Part shown: positions 1 through 6,586 of the stretch, in pieces | How the letters are laid out: the number at the start of each line of letters is the position of its first letter | Position numbering within the stretch: the stretch's first letter is position 1 | NCBI GenBank assembly: GCA_023252095.1 | Contig: JAHEXN010000092.1 | Location: 1 to 11,066 of the forward strand | Direction of reading: 5' to 3' | Length of the DNA: 11,066 bases | DNA from: Actinomycetes bacterium | GTDB lineage: Bacteria; Actinomycetota; Actinomycetes; Propionibacteriales; Nocardioidaceae | Notes under the pieces: generated by a model | Told to the model about the DNA's origin: nothing | What the model saw: the letters and a program-made list of their open reading frames with translations, nothing else | The model's database searches: none | Position numbers and translations under genes: made by a program

Positions 1-160
1 CGCGGGCTCGTACGTCGTCGCAGGAGACGTCGACCCGGCGATGCTGGCCACGCTGACGGCCTGGTGCGCGGCCAGAAACGTTCTGCCCGAGTCGATCCTC
101 GTCGAGCGCCAGACGCTCGAGGACCGGTTCCTCGACCTGACCGGCAGGAGCCTGCGATGA
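1..160 (+). CDS. ABC transporter ATP-binding protein, C-terminal fragment (5' end outside window)
   Basis: Only the last 52 codons are present, reading in frame from base 2 to a TGA at 158-160. The tail ends with an ERQTLEDRFLDLTGRSLR-type sequence. This closing motif (TLEDVFLxLTGxxLR) is typical of ATPases of the ABC-2/DrrA-like export family. The Walker A, Walker B and signature motifs lie upstream of the window and cannot be checked. The stop codon overlaps the start of the following permease gene as ATGA, so the two are almost certainly a co-translated ATPase/permease pair. In actinobacteria such a pair often sits just before ctaA. The substrate is unknown. The family call is fairly safe; any link to heme or cytochrome assembly is only suggested by position. 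Confidence 0.82.
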   Translation, partial: AGSYVVAGDVDPAMLATLTAWCAARNVLPESILVERQTLEDRFLDLTGRSLR

Positions 161-936
161 CCACGGCACCGCTCGACGTCTCCCCCCGCCCGGGATCGGC
201 TCCCGTCAGCGCGATGCTCCGCGCCCAGGCCGGCATGGAGCTCCGGCTCATGCTCCGCAACGGCGAGCAGGTGCTCCTGACGCTGGTCATCCCGCTGCTC
301 CTGCTGGTCATGGGCACCAAGGCCGACCAGGTCGTCGACCTCGGCCCCGGCCGCACGATCGACATCATCGCGCCGGGGGTCCTCGCCCTCGCCGTGCTCT
401 CCACGTCCTTCACGTCGCTGGCGATCAGTACAGGCTTCGACCGTCGCTACGGCGTCCTCAAGCGGCTCGGCGCGTCCCCGCTGCCCCGTTCGGTGCTCCT
501 GCTCGGCAAGGTCGGCGCAGTCGCGGCTGTGGAGGCGATCCAGCTCGCCGTGCTCGTGCCGACCGCACTCGCGCTGGGCTGGGAGCCGAGCGGCGGAGCC
601 GTGGCCTGGCTGTGGGCCCTCGCGCTCGTCGTCGCCGGCACTGCCGCGTTCGGCTCGCTCGGGCTCCTGATCGCCGGCACCCTGCGCGCCGAGGCCACGC
701 TCGCCGTGGCCAACCTCGTGTACGTGCTCCTGCTCGTCGGTGGCGGGCTCATGGTCCCCCTGTCGCGCTACCCCGAGGGCGCGCGTCAAGTCATGGAGCT
801 CGTGCCGTCCGGTGCGCTCGGTGAGGGGCTGCGCGAGGCGTTCGCCGGCGGGTCCGGCGTCGCGCCGCTGGCGGTGCTCGTCGTCTGGTCCCTCGTCGCG
901 GGCCTCGCGACGGTCCGCAGCTTCAAGTGGGAGTGA
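157..936 (+). CDS. ABC-2 type transporter permease
   Basis: This is a 259-residue membrane protein, a usual length for ABC-2 permeases. About six hydrophobic segments can be read, near residues 37-53, 70-92, 112-138, 148-174, 182-203 and 234-252. After the second helix comes the family's conserved cytoplasmic stretch, FDRRYGVLKRLGASPLPR (residues 94-111), and the protein ends in the common RSFKWE tail. It would form the membrane channel for the upstream ATPase; the exported substrate cannot be told from sequence. The ATG at 157 was chosen because AGGAG at 146-150 lies 6 bases upstream and the ATG overlaps the ATPase stop codon. A longer reading from 64 would run deep into the ATPase gene. ctaA follows after only 4 bases, so the genes are probably co-transcribed. 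Confidence 0.9.
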   Translation: MTTAPLDVSPRPGSAPVSAMLRAQAGMELRLMLRNGEQVLLTLVIPLLLLVMGTKADQVVDLGPGRTIDIIAPGVLALAVLSTSFTSLAISTGFDRRYGVLKRLGASPLPRSVLLLGKVGAVAAVEAIQLAVLVPTALALGWEPSGGAVAWLWALALVVAGTAAFGSLGLLIAGTLRAEATLAVANLVYVLLLVGGGLMVPLSRYPEGARQVMELVPSGALGEGLREAFAGGSGVAPLAVLVVWSLVAGLATVRSFKWE

Positions 937-940
937 GCAC

Positions 941-1882
941 GTGAACGACCAACCCCTCTGGCGCCGGCTCTGGACCGCATTCCTGCGCCTCTTCGACCAC
1001 GTCGAGCGCTGGGCGTGGGCGTCCGTCGTGGCGAACTCCGTCATCATCTTCACCGGTGGCGTCGTGCGATTGACCGGATCCGGCCTCGGCTGCCCCACGT
1101 GGCCGCGGTGCACGGAGGAGTCCTTCGTCCCGCACCGATCGCTGGGCCTCCACGGCGCCATCGAGTTCGGCAACCGTCTGCTGACCTACGTCCTGATCGC
1201 CGTCGCGATCGCCACGTTCGTCGCCGTCTGGCGCTGGGCGCACACCTCGCGCTCGCTGCGGCGCCACGCGGCGATCCTCGCAATCGGCGTCCCGTTCCAG
1301 GGTGTCGTCGGCGGCATCACGGTGTTGACCGACCTGAACCCGTGGATCGTGTCGATCCACCTCCTGCTCTCCCTGGCTCTCGTCGCCGGCTCGATCGTCC
1401 TCGTCCTTCGAGTCAGCGAACCTGCCCGCTCCGCGATGACCGGGCTGCCGGGGCGGCTCGTCGCGCTCGTGTACGTGCTGACCTGGGTCGCCGTCTACCT
1501 CGGCACCGTCGTCACGGGCAGCGGTCCGCACGCGGGTGACGCCGAGGCGCCACGGAACGAGCTGGACCCCCAGCTCTGGAGCCGGATCCATGCGGGCTCC
1601 GTCTGGGCTCTCGTGATCGCCACGATCGTGCTCGTCGTGGTCCTCCGCGGCACACCCGCCTTCCGTGCGGCGCTTGTGCTGCTGGGGGTCGAGCTCGCGC
1701 AGGGCCTGATCGGGTACGTCCAGTACTTCACCGACCTGCCGATCGCGCTCGTCGCGGCCCACCTGGTCGGCGCCGCGGTGCTCGTGGCCACGGCGACCTA
1801 CGTGCTGGCGCGCTCCTGCGGCGTCGGGATCCCAGGCCCAGGCGCGGGAGTTCCCGTCGTGAGGGACGCCGTTCGCGGCTGA
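941..1882 (+). CDS. ctaA: Heme A synthase (COX15/CtaA family)
   Basis: CtaA oxidises the C8 methyl of heme O to a formyl group, giving heme A for the aa3 cytochrome oxidase. It acts in the cytoplasmic membrane. The 313-residue product has about eight hydrophobic segments and the four expected heme-ligand histidines: H71 (in LHGAIEFGNR), H140 (SIHLLLS), H217 (RIHAGSVW) and H274 (AAHLVGA). The first outer loop has TGSGLGCPTWPRC, with the cysteine pair C51/C57 found in many CtaA proteins and linked to heme transfer or redox chemistry. The GTG start at 941 follows GGGAG at 929-933 with 7 bases of spacing and lies 4 bases after the permease stop. An upstream extension would run through the permease gene. 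The C-terminal tail after about residue 292 is Gly/Pro-rich and probably disordered. It faces the oppositely oriented unknown gene, with stops 6 bases apart. Confidence 0.94.
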   Translation: MNDQPLWRRLWTAFLRLFDHVERWAWASVVANSVIIFTGGVVRLTGSGLGCPTWPRCTEESFVPHRSLGLHGAIEFGNRLLTYVLIAVAIATFVAVWRWAHTSRSLRRHAAILAIGVPFQGVVGGITVLTDLNPWIVSIHLLLSLALVAGSIVLVLRVSEPARSAMTGLPGRLVALVYVLTWVAVYLGTVVTGSGPHAGDAEAPRNELDPQLWSRIHAGSVWALVIATIVLVVVLRGTPAFRAALVLLGVELAQGLIGYVQYFTDLPIALVAAHLVGAAVLVATATYVLARSCGVGIPGPGAGVPVVRDAVRG

Positions 1883-1909
1883 GCCCGCTCAGACGGGGCG
1901 CAGGCGCCC
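1879..1909. terminator. Possible paired hairpins at the ctaA / unknown-gene convergence
   Basis: Two short stem-loops sit at the meeting point of two convergent genes. CTGAG (1879-1883) pairs with CTCAG (1888-1892) around a 4-base loop, and GGGCG (1896-1900) pairs with CGCCC (1905-1909) around CAGG. The first covers both stop codons; the second is inside the end of the minus-strand gene. Neither has a T tract. The stems are only 5 bp and could arise by chance in DNA this GC-rich, so this is a weak call. There is nowhere else for a terminator between these genes. Confidence 0.25.
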
Positions 1910-2248
1910 GGTGGGCACCTCGATCTCGAGCCGCCACGCATCCTCGTCCGGACGACCCACGACCTGGGCGTTCGCCGCCTCGCCGACGACAACCCTGGTC
2001 GGATCGACCTCGAGGACCACGACCCTCTGCTCGGGGCCGTCGTCGGTCGTGAGCAACCAGGTCCCGCCCAGCTGGCGCATGCTCAGCTCGTCGATCACCG
2101 CCGCCGCCTCGTCCCAGTCCGGCGTCGGGTCCGCGAGCGAATTCCCGATGAGACCTCGTGGAACGACGTCGTCACCCACCATCTCGAGGTAGCCGATCGT
2201 CTCGCGGTCTCCGGAGCGGCGGTGGGGCACCCAGTCCGCCGGGATCAC
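1889..2248 (-). CDS. Uncharacterised small protein downstream of ctaB
   Basis: I do not recognise a named family. From the GTG at 2248 the product is 119 residues, soluble, acidic, with no membrane segment or signal peptide. It opens with IPADWVPHRRSGDRETIGYL, a Trp-Val-Pro-His-Arg-Arg stretch that looks like a conserved N-terminal motif. The middle (about 46-58) is acidic and probably helical, and the second half is beta-like (TWLLTTDD, RVVVLEVD, TRVVVGEA). I chose the GTG because it lies 7 bases after the ctaB stop and places the WVPHRR stretch at the N-terminus. A longer reading to 2311 would overlap the end of ctaB by 50 bases or more. There is no strong ribosome-binding site, so translation may depend on ctaB. 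Coding is supported by GC-rich third positions and by its fit between ctaB and ctaA. Function is unknown. Confidence 0.7.
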   Translation of the reverse strand: MIPADWVPHRRSGDRETIGYLEMVGDDVVPRGLIGNSLADPTPDWDEAAAVIDELSMRQLGGTWLLTTDDGPEQRVVVLEVDPTRVVVGEAANAQVVGRPDEDAWRLEIEVPTGRLRPV

Positions 2249-2255
2249 CGCCGGC

Positions 2256-3191
2256 TCAGCCGATGAACGGGTCAGCCGCGGCCGCCACGAACAGCAGCGC
2301 GAGGTACGCATTGCTGAAGTGGAACAGGCGCATCGGCTTGATGATGCTGAGGTCCTCGGTGTCGCGCGCGCGGCTCTGCAGGTCGTAGGCCTCGACCATG
2401 AACACGATGCCCAGGCCGATCGCTGTGGCCGGGTAGAACCAACCCATGCCAGCCACGGGCCAGAGCGCCAGCGACGTCGCCAGCATGATCCAGGAGTACG
2501 CCACGATCTGGCGGGCGACCTCGCGCGACGTGGTGACCGACGGCAGCATCGGGACGTCGGCCGCGGCGTAGTCGTCGCGGTACCGCATGCCGAGCGACCA
2601 GAAGTGCGGCGGCGTCCAGAAGAAGACGATGAGGAACAGCACGACCGGCGTCCAGGCGAGCTCGTTCGTGACGGCGGTCCAACCGATCATGGCCGGGAAG
2701 CAGCCAGCAGCCCCGCCCCAGACGATGTTCTGCGACGTGCGGCGCTTGAGCAGCATCGTGTAGCCGACGACGTAGAAGACGTTGGCCGTGAGCGCGAGGC
2801 CGGCCGAGAGCCAGTTGACGAAGAAGCCCAGCCACAGGGTCGAGACCACACCGAGCACGAGACCGAAGACCAGGGCCCGGTCGGTCGTGACCTGGTGGCG
2901 CGGCAGCGGCCGACGCTTCGTGCGGTTCATCTTCTGGTCGATGTCGGCGTCGACGACGCAGTTCAGCGCGTTGGCGCTTCCGGCCGAGAGCGTGCCACCG
3001 ACAACGGTCGCGACGACGAGCCAGAGGTCGGGGACCGCCCGGGCGGCGAGGAACATGACCGGCACCGTCGTGAGCAGCAGGAGCTCGATGATGCGGGGCT
3101 TCATCAGGGCCACGTAAGCACCGACGACGTCACGGGCGGACGTCACGGCACCGGGCGGCGACTGCGGCTGTTCGACATCGACGAGACTCAC
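2256..3191 (-). CDS. ctaB: Heme O synthase (protoheme IX farnesyltransferase)
   Basis: CtaB transfers a farnesyl group to the vinyl side chain of heme B, making heme O, the substrate of CtaA. It is a polytopic UbiA-superfamily prenyltransferase of the cytoplasmic membrane. From the GTG at 3191 it has 311 residues, a normal length. The first Asp-rich motif is N77-CVV-D81-ADI-D85, followed by the family hallmark MNRTKRRPLP (88-97). The second Asp-rich region is YRDDYAAADVPMLP (204-217), after the conserved FFWTPPHFWSLG (190-201). About nine hydrophobic helices alternate with these loops, and MKPRIIELLLLTTVP (30-44) marks the first. A reading from 3257 adds 22 residues, but the inner GTG lies exactly 7 bases after a TAGACT -10-like hexamer, favouring the shorter, leaderless start. 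It is divergent from tkt, and the unknown small gene follows after 7 bases. Confidence 0.95.
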   Translation of the reverse strand: MSLVDVEQPQSPPGAVTSARDVVGAYVALMKPRIIELLLLTTVPVMFLAARAVPDLWLVVATVVGGTLSAGSANALNCVVDADIDQKMNRTKRRPLPRHQVTTDRALVFGLVLGVVSTLWLGFFVNWLSAGLALTANVFYVVGYTMLLKRRTSQNIVWGGAAGCFPAMIGWTAVTNELAWTPVVLFLIVFFWTPPHFWSLGMRYRDDYAAADVPMLPSVTTSREVARQIVAYSWIMLATSLALWPVAGMGWFYPATAIGLGIVFMVEAYDLQSRARDTEDLSIIKPMRLFHFSNAYLALLFVAAAADPFIG

Positions 3192-3198
3192 GCGCGCC

Positions 3199-3204
3199 AG
3201 TCTA
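3199..3204 (-). promoter_or_regulatory. -10 hexamer for ctaB (predicted leaderless transcript)
   Basis: On the minus strand TAGACT matches the actinobacterial TANNNT -10 consensus. Seven bases separate it from the ctaB GTG (3191), so transcription would begin at or next to the start codon. No Shine-Dalgarno sequence precedes that GTG, which fits a leaderless mRNA. I see no good -35 element 16-18 bases upstream, which is common for these promoters. Confidence 0.5.
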
Positions 3205-3215
3205 AGCCACCCGAG

Positions 3216-3221
3216 TAGGCT
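3216..3221 (+). promoter_or_regulatory. Candidate -10 hexamer for the tkt operon
   Basis: TAGGCT fits the TANNNT -10 pattern and lies 62 bases upstream of the tkt GTG. It would place the transcript start near 3226-3229 and leave a 5' leader of about 55 bases. No convincing -35 element is visible at the right distance. The hexamer is only 11 bases from the opposing ctaB -10, so the two promoters would be nearly back to back and could compete for RNA polymerase. Confidence 0.4.
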
Positions 3222-3270
3222 CGACGTGACGGCGTCGCCCACCACGGGGCGGCCCACGTTCCGCCTTCTC

Positions 3271-3276
3271 GAGGAG
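3271..3276 (+). promoter_or_regulatory. Ribosome-binding site of tkt
   Basis: GAGGAG with 7 bases of spacing to the GTG at 3284 is a strong Shine-Dalgarno match and decides the tkt start. There is no in-frame ATG nearby in a better position. Confidence 0.75.
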
Positions 3277-3283
3277 CTCTTTC

Positions 3284-5449
3284 GTGACCTCTGCCTCCAC
3301 CCATGACAGCGTCCCGCTCGACTGGTCCGATCTCGACGCCCGCGCGGTCGACACCGCCCGCCTGCTCGCCGCCGACGCGGTTCAGAAGGTCGGCAACGGT
3401 CACCCCGGAACGGCCATGAGCCTCGCTCCTGCCGCGTACCTCCTCTACCAGAAGGTCATGCGGCACGACCCGAACGATCCGGACTGGATCGGTCGCGACC
3501 GCTTCGTGCTGTCGTGCGGCCACTCGAGCCTCACGCAGTACGTGCAGCTCTTCCTCGCGGGCTACCCGATGGGGCTTGACGACCTCAAGAGCCTGCGCAC
3601 GTGGGGCAGCCAGACCCCGGGCCACCCGGAGTACAAGCACACGCCCGGCATCGAGGTCACCACGGGCCCGCTCGGTCAGGGCATCGCCAACGCGGTGGGC
3701 TTCGCGATGGCCGCCCGTCGTGAGCGTGGGCTCTTCGACCCCGAGACCGCGTCCGGCGAGAGCCCCTTCGATCACCGTGTCTACGTGCTCGCCTCCGACG
3801 GCGACCTGCAGGAGGGCGTCTCCGCCGAGGCGTCGTCGCTCGCGGGCCACCAGGAGCTCGGCAACCTCACCCTGATCTACGACGACAACCGCATCTCGAT
3901 CGAGGACGACACCGACGTCGCGTTCAGCGAGGACGTCGCCGCGCGCTACGCCGCCTACGGCTGGCACGTGCAGACCGTCGACTGGACCTCGAGCGGCAGC
4001 TACCACGAGGACGTCCCGGCGCTCTGGGACGCGATCCAGGCGGCCGAGGCCGAGACGTCGCGCCCGAGCATCATCGTCCTGCGCACGATCATCGCGTGGC
4101 CCGCGCCCAACGCCCAGAACACCGGCGCGTCGCACGGCTCGGCCCTCGGCGCCGATGAGATCGCCGCGACCAAGGAGCTCCTCGGGTTCCCCACCGACGA
4201 GTCGTTCATCGTCGAGGACGACGTCCTGGCGCACGTCCACGCGGCCCGCGACCGTGGCCGCGCCGCCCACAAGGCGTGGGACGAGCAGTTCTCCGCCTGG
4301 GCCTCCGCCAACGGCGAGGCCGCCGCGCTCCTCGAGCGCCTGCGCTCGCACACGCTGCCCGAGGGCTGGGACGCCGACCTGCCGACGTACGAGACGTCCG
4401 AGAAGGGCGTCGCCACCCGCGTCGCCTCGGGCGAGTTCCTCACCGCGGCCGCTCCCCTGCTCCCCGAGCTCTGGGGCGGCTCGGCCGACCTCGCGGGCTC
4501 GAACAACACCACGCCCAAGGGCGAGCCGTCGTTCCTGCCGCCGCGGCGCTCGACCGGCAAGTTCTCCGGCGACTGGTACGGCCGGGTGCTGCACTTCGGC
4601 ATCCGTGAGCACGCGATGGGCTCGATCCTGAACGGCATCGTCCAGCACGGCCCCACGCGGCCCTACGGCGGCACGTTCCTCGTGTTCAGTGACTACATGC
4701 GCCCCGCCGTGCGCCTGGCCGCGCTGCAGCAGCTTCCGGTCACGTACGTCTGGACCCACGACTCGATCGGCCTCGGCGAGGACGGCCCGACGCACCAGCC
4801 GGTCGAGCACCTCGCCTCGCTGCGCGCGATCCCGGGTCTCGCCGTGGTTCGTCCCGCCGACGCCAACGAGACCATCGCCGCCTGGCGCACGATCCTGGGC
4901 CACCAGGCGCCCGCCGCGCTGGCCCTCAGCCGTCAGAACCTCCCCGTGTTCCCGCGCGGCGGCGACTGGGCCGACGCCTCGCTCACCGCCAAGGGCGCGT
5001 ACACGCTGGTCGACGCCCCGAACGGGGAGCCCGACGTCGTGCTCGTCGCGACCGGGTCCGAGGTCCAGCTGGCCGTCGCGGCCCGCGAGACCCTCGCCGA
5101 GCAGGGCATCGGCGCCCGCGTGGTCTCGATGCCGTCGCGCGAGTGGTTCGAGGCGCAGGACGCCGCGTACCGCGACAGCGTGATCCCGCCGGCCGTCCGC
5201 GCCCGTGTCGTGGTCGAGGCCGGTGTCTCGTTCGGCTGGCGCGACGTCGTGGGCGACGCCGGTCGCATCGTCGGGCTCGAGCACTTCGGTGCCTCGGCCG
5301 ACTACCAGCGCCTGTACGACGAGTTCGGCATCACCGCCGAGGCCGTCGTCACTGCCGCGACCGAGTCGATCGAGGCGGCGGGCCACACCGGTGGCGTGCC
5401 GTTCTTCGCCCGCCCGACCGGCCCGGTCCTGCCCGACACCTCCCACTGA
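3284..5449 (+). CDS. tkt: Transketolase
   Basis: This thiamine-diphosphate enzyme moves two-carbon ketol units between pentose and hexose/triose phosphates in the cytosolic non-oxidative pentose phosphate pathway. The product has 721 residues, slightly longer than the typical 660-700 because of a short N-terminal extension. In the N-terminal domain, H40 lies in NGHPGTAMS, H80 in SCGHSSLT, and GPLGQG is at 128-133. The cofactor/Mg motif begins at SDGDLQEG (171-178) and ends at YDDNRIS (199-205). The pyrimidine domain has FGIREHAMG (438-446) with the conserved catalytic glutamate E442, then THDSIGLGEDGPTHQPVEHL (491-510), the family signature. No key residue is missing. The GTG start is set by GAGGAG at 3271-3276. 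tal follows after 46 bases with its own ribosome-binding site. Confidence 0.97.
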   Translation: MTSASTHDSVPLDWSDLDARAVDTARLLAADAVQKVGNGHPGTAMSLAPAAYLLYQKVMRHDPNDPDWIGRDRFVLSCGHSSLTQYVQLFLAGYPMGLDDLKSLRTWGSQTPGHPEYKHTPGIEVTTGPLGQGIANAVGFAMAARRERGLFDPETASGESPFDHRVYVLASDGDLQEGVSAEASSLAGHQELGNLTLIYDDNRISIEDDTDVAFSEDVAARYAAYGWHVQTVDWTSSGSYHEDVPALWDAIQAAEAETSRPSIIVLRTIIAWPAPNAQNTGASHGSALGADEIAATKELLGFPTDESFIVEDDVLAHVHAARDRGRAAHKAWDEQFSAWASANGEAAALLERLRSHTLPEGWDADLPTYETSEKGVATRVASGEFLTAAAPLLPELWGGSADLAGSNNTTPKGEPSFLPPRRSTGKFSGDWYGRVLHFGIREHAMGSILNGIVQHGPTRPYGGTFLVFSDYMRPAVRLAALQQLPVTYVWTHDSIGLGEDGPTHQPVEHLASLRAIPGLAVVRPADANETIAAWRTILGHQAPAALALSRQNLPVFPRGGDWADASLTAKGAYTLVDAPNGEPDVVLVATGSEVQLAVAARETLAEQGIGARVVSMPSREWFEAQDAAYRDSVIPPAVRARVVVEAGVSFGWRDVVGDAGRIVGLEHFGASADYQRLYDEFGITAEAVVTAATESIEAAGHTGGVPFFARPTGPVLPDTSH

Positions 5450-5451
5450 TC

Positions 5452-5475
5452 CCGTTCGACCCCTCACCGTTCGAC
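5452..5475 (+). repeat. Short direct repeat in the tkt-tal spacer
   Basis: CCGTTCGAC occurs at 5452-5460 and again at 5467-5475, a 15-base period in the 46-base spacer. The bases after each copy are only partly alike. It may be chance or a small local duplication. It lies just before the tal ribosome-binding site (AAGGAG, 5486-5491). Confidence 0.45.
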
Positions 5476-5495
5476 TCCGACCCGCAAGGAGCACC

Positions 5496-6584
5496 ATGAA
5501 CGCACGACTGAAGTCCCTCAGCGACGCCGGAGTATCGATCTGGCTCGACGACCTCTCCCGCGAGCGACTCGCGACCGGCAACCTCCAGACGATGGTCGAC
5601 GAGAACTCGGTCGTCGGCGTCACGACGAACCCCACGATCTTCGCGGCCGCGCTCGCCAACGGCGAGCGCTACGCCGAGCAGGTCGCCCAGCTCAAGGCCG
5701 CCGGCGCCGACGTCGACCAGACGATCTTCGAGCTCACCACGACCGACGTCCAGCAGGCCTGTGACGTCCTGCTGCCCGTCTACGAAGCCACGGGTGGTGT
5801 CGACGGCCGGGTCTCGATCGAGGTCGACCCCGGAGCAGCGCGCGACACCGACGCCACCGTCTCGCTCGCCGAACGGCTCTGGGCGCGCGTCGACCGGCCG
5901 AACCTCCTGATCAAGATCCCCGCGACGGAGGAGGGACTGCCGGCGATCGCCGCCACGATCTCGAAGGGCATCAGCGTCAACGTCACGCTGATCTTCGCGC
6001 TCGAGCGCTACCGCGGCGTCATGGACGCCTACCTGTACGGCCTGGAGCAGGCCGCCGCCGAGGGCCGCGACCTGTCGTCGATCCACTCGGTCGCCTCCTT
6101 CTTCGTGAGCCGCGTCGACTCCGAGGTCGACGGCCGGCTCCCGGCCGACAGCCCGCTGCGGGGCAAGGCCGCCCTGGCGAACGCCCGCCTGGCGTACGCC
6201 GCGTACCAGGAGGTCTTCGGCAGCGACCGCTTCGCCGCCCTGGCCGCGGCCGGCGCCAACCCGCAGCGTCCACTCTGGGCGTCCACGGGGGTCAAGGACC
6301 CGAACCTCCCCGACACCCTGTACCTCAGCGAGCTCGTCGTCGCCGGCACCGTCAACACCGTCCCGGAGAAGACCCTGCTGGCGTTCGCCGATCATGGCGA
6401 GGTCACGGGCGACACCGTCACCGGCACGGCTGCCGAGTCGCAGCAGGTCATCGACGAGCTCGAGAAGGCCGGTATCTCGTACGACGACGTCGTCGCCAAG
6501 CTCGAGACGGAGGGCCTGCAGAAGTTCGACGACTCGTGGGCCGAGCTCGTCCAGACCGTGACCGACGCGCTGGCCCAGGCCTGA
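5496..6584 (+). CDS. tal: Transaldolase
   Basis: Transaldolase transfers a dihydroxyacetone unit from sedoheptulose 7-phosphate to glyceraldehyde 3-phosphate through a Schiff base. The 362-residue product matches the long actinobacterial/cyanobacterial transaldolase type. The N-terminal SIWLDDLSRERL (14-25) holds the conserved aspartate D18, GVTTNPTIF (41-49) is the family signature, and the Schiff-base lysine is K140 in LLIKIPAT (137-144). SINVTLIF-like sequence (ISVNVTLIFALERY) and SVASFFVSRVD follow in the usual order. ATG 5496 is chosen because AAGGAG (5486-5491) lies 4 bases upstream. An open frame reaches back to 5205, but it overlaps the end of tkt and has no transaldolase homology there. 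pgi starts 2 bases after the stop codon. Confidence 0.96.
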   Translation: MNARLKSLSDAGVSIWLDDLSRERLATGNLQTMVDENSVVGVTTNPTIFAAALANGERYAEQVAQLKAAGADVDQTIFELTTTDVQQACDVLLPVYEATGGVDGRVSIEVDPGAARDTDATVSLAERLWARVDRPNLLIKIPATEEGLPAIAATISKGISVNVTLIFALERYRGVMDAYLYGLEQAAAEGRDLSSIHSVASFFVSRVDSEVDGRLPADSPLRGKAALANARLAYAAYQEVFGSDRFAALAAAGANPQRPLWASTGVKDPNLPDTLYLSELVVAGTVNTVPEKTLLAFADHGEVTGDTVTGTAAESQQVIDELEKAGISYDDVVAKLETEGLQKFDDSWAELVQTVTDALAQA

Positions 6585-6586
6585 TC

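Noticed and set aside
923..1762. A 279-codon minus-strand frame opposite ctaA
   Set aside because: It is the shadow of ctaA; the product is dominated by Asp, Glu, Gly and Arg and lacks any recognisable fold.
2319..3218. A 299-codon plus-strand frame opposite ctaB
   Set aside because: ctaB is certain on the other strand. The product is rich in charged residues and His and has no domain.
3188..5659. An 823-codon open frame on the minus strand opposite tkt
   Set aside because: It mirrors tkt, whose motifs are complete. Long antisense frames are expected in GC-rich codon-biased genes. The product is a low-complexity string of Arg, Gly, Val and Asp with no recognisable domain.
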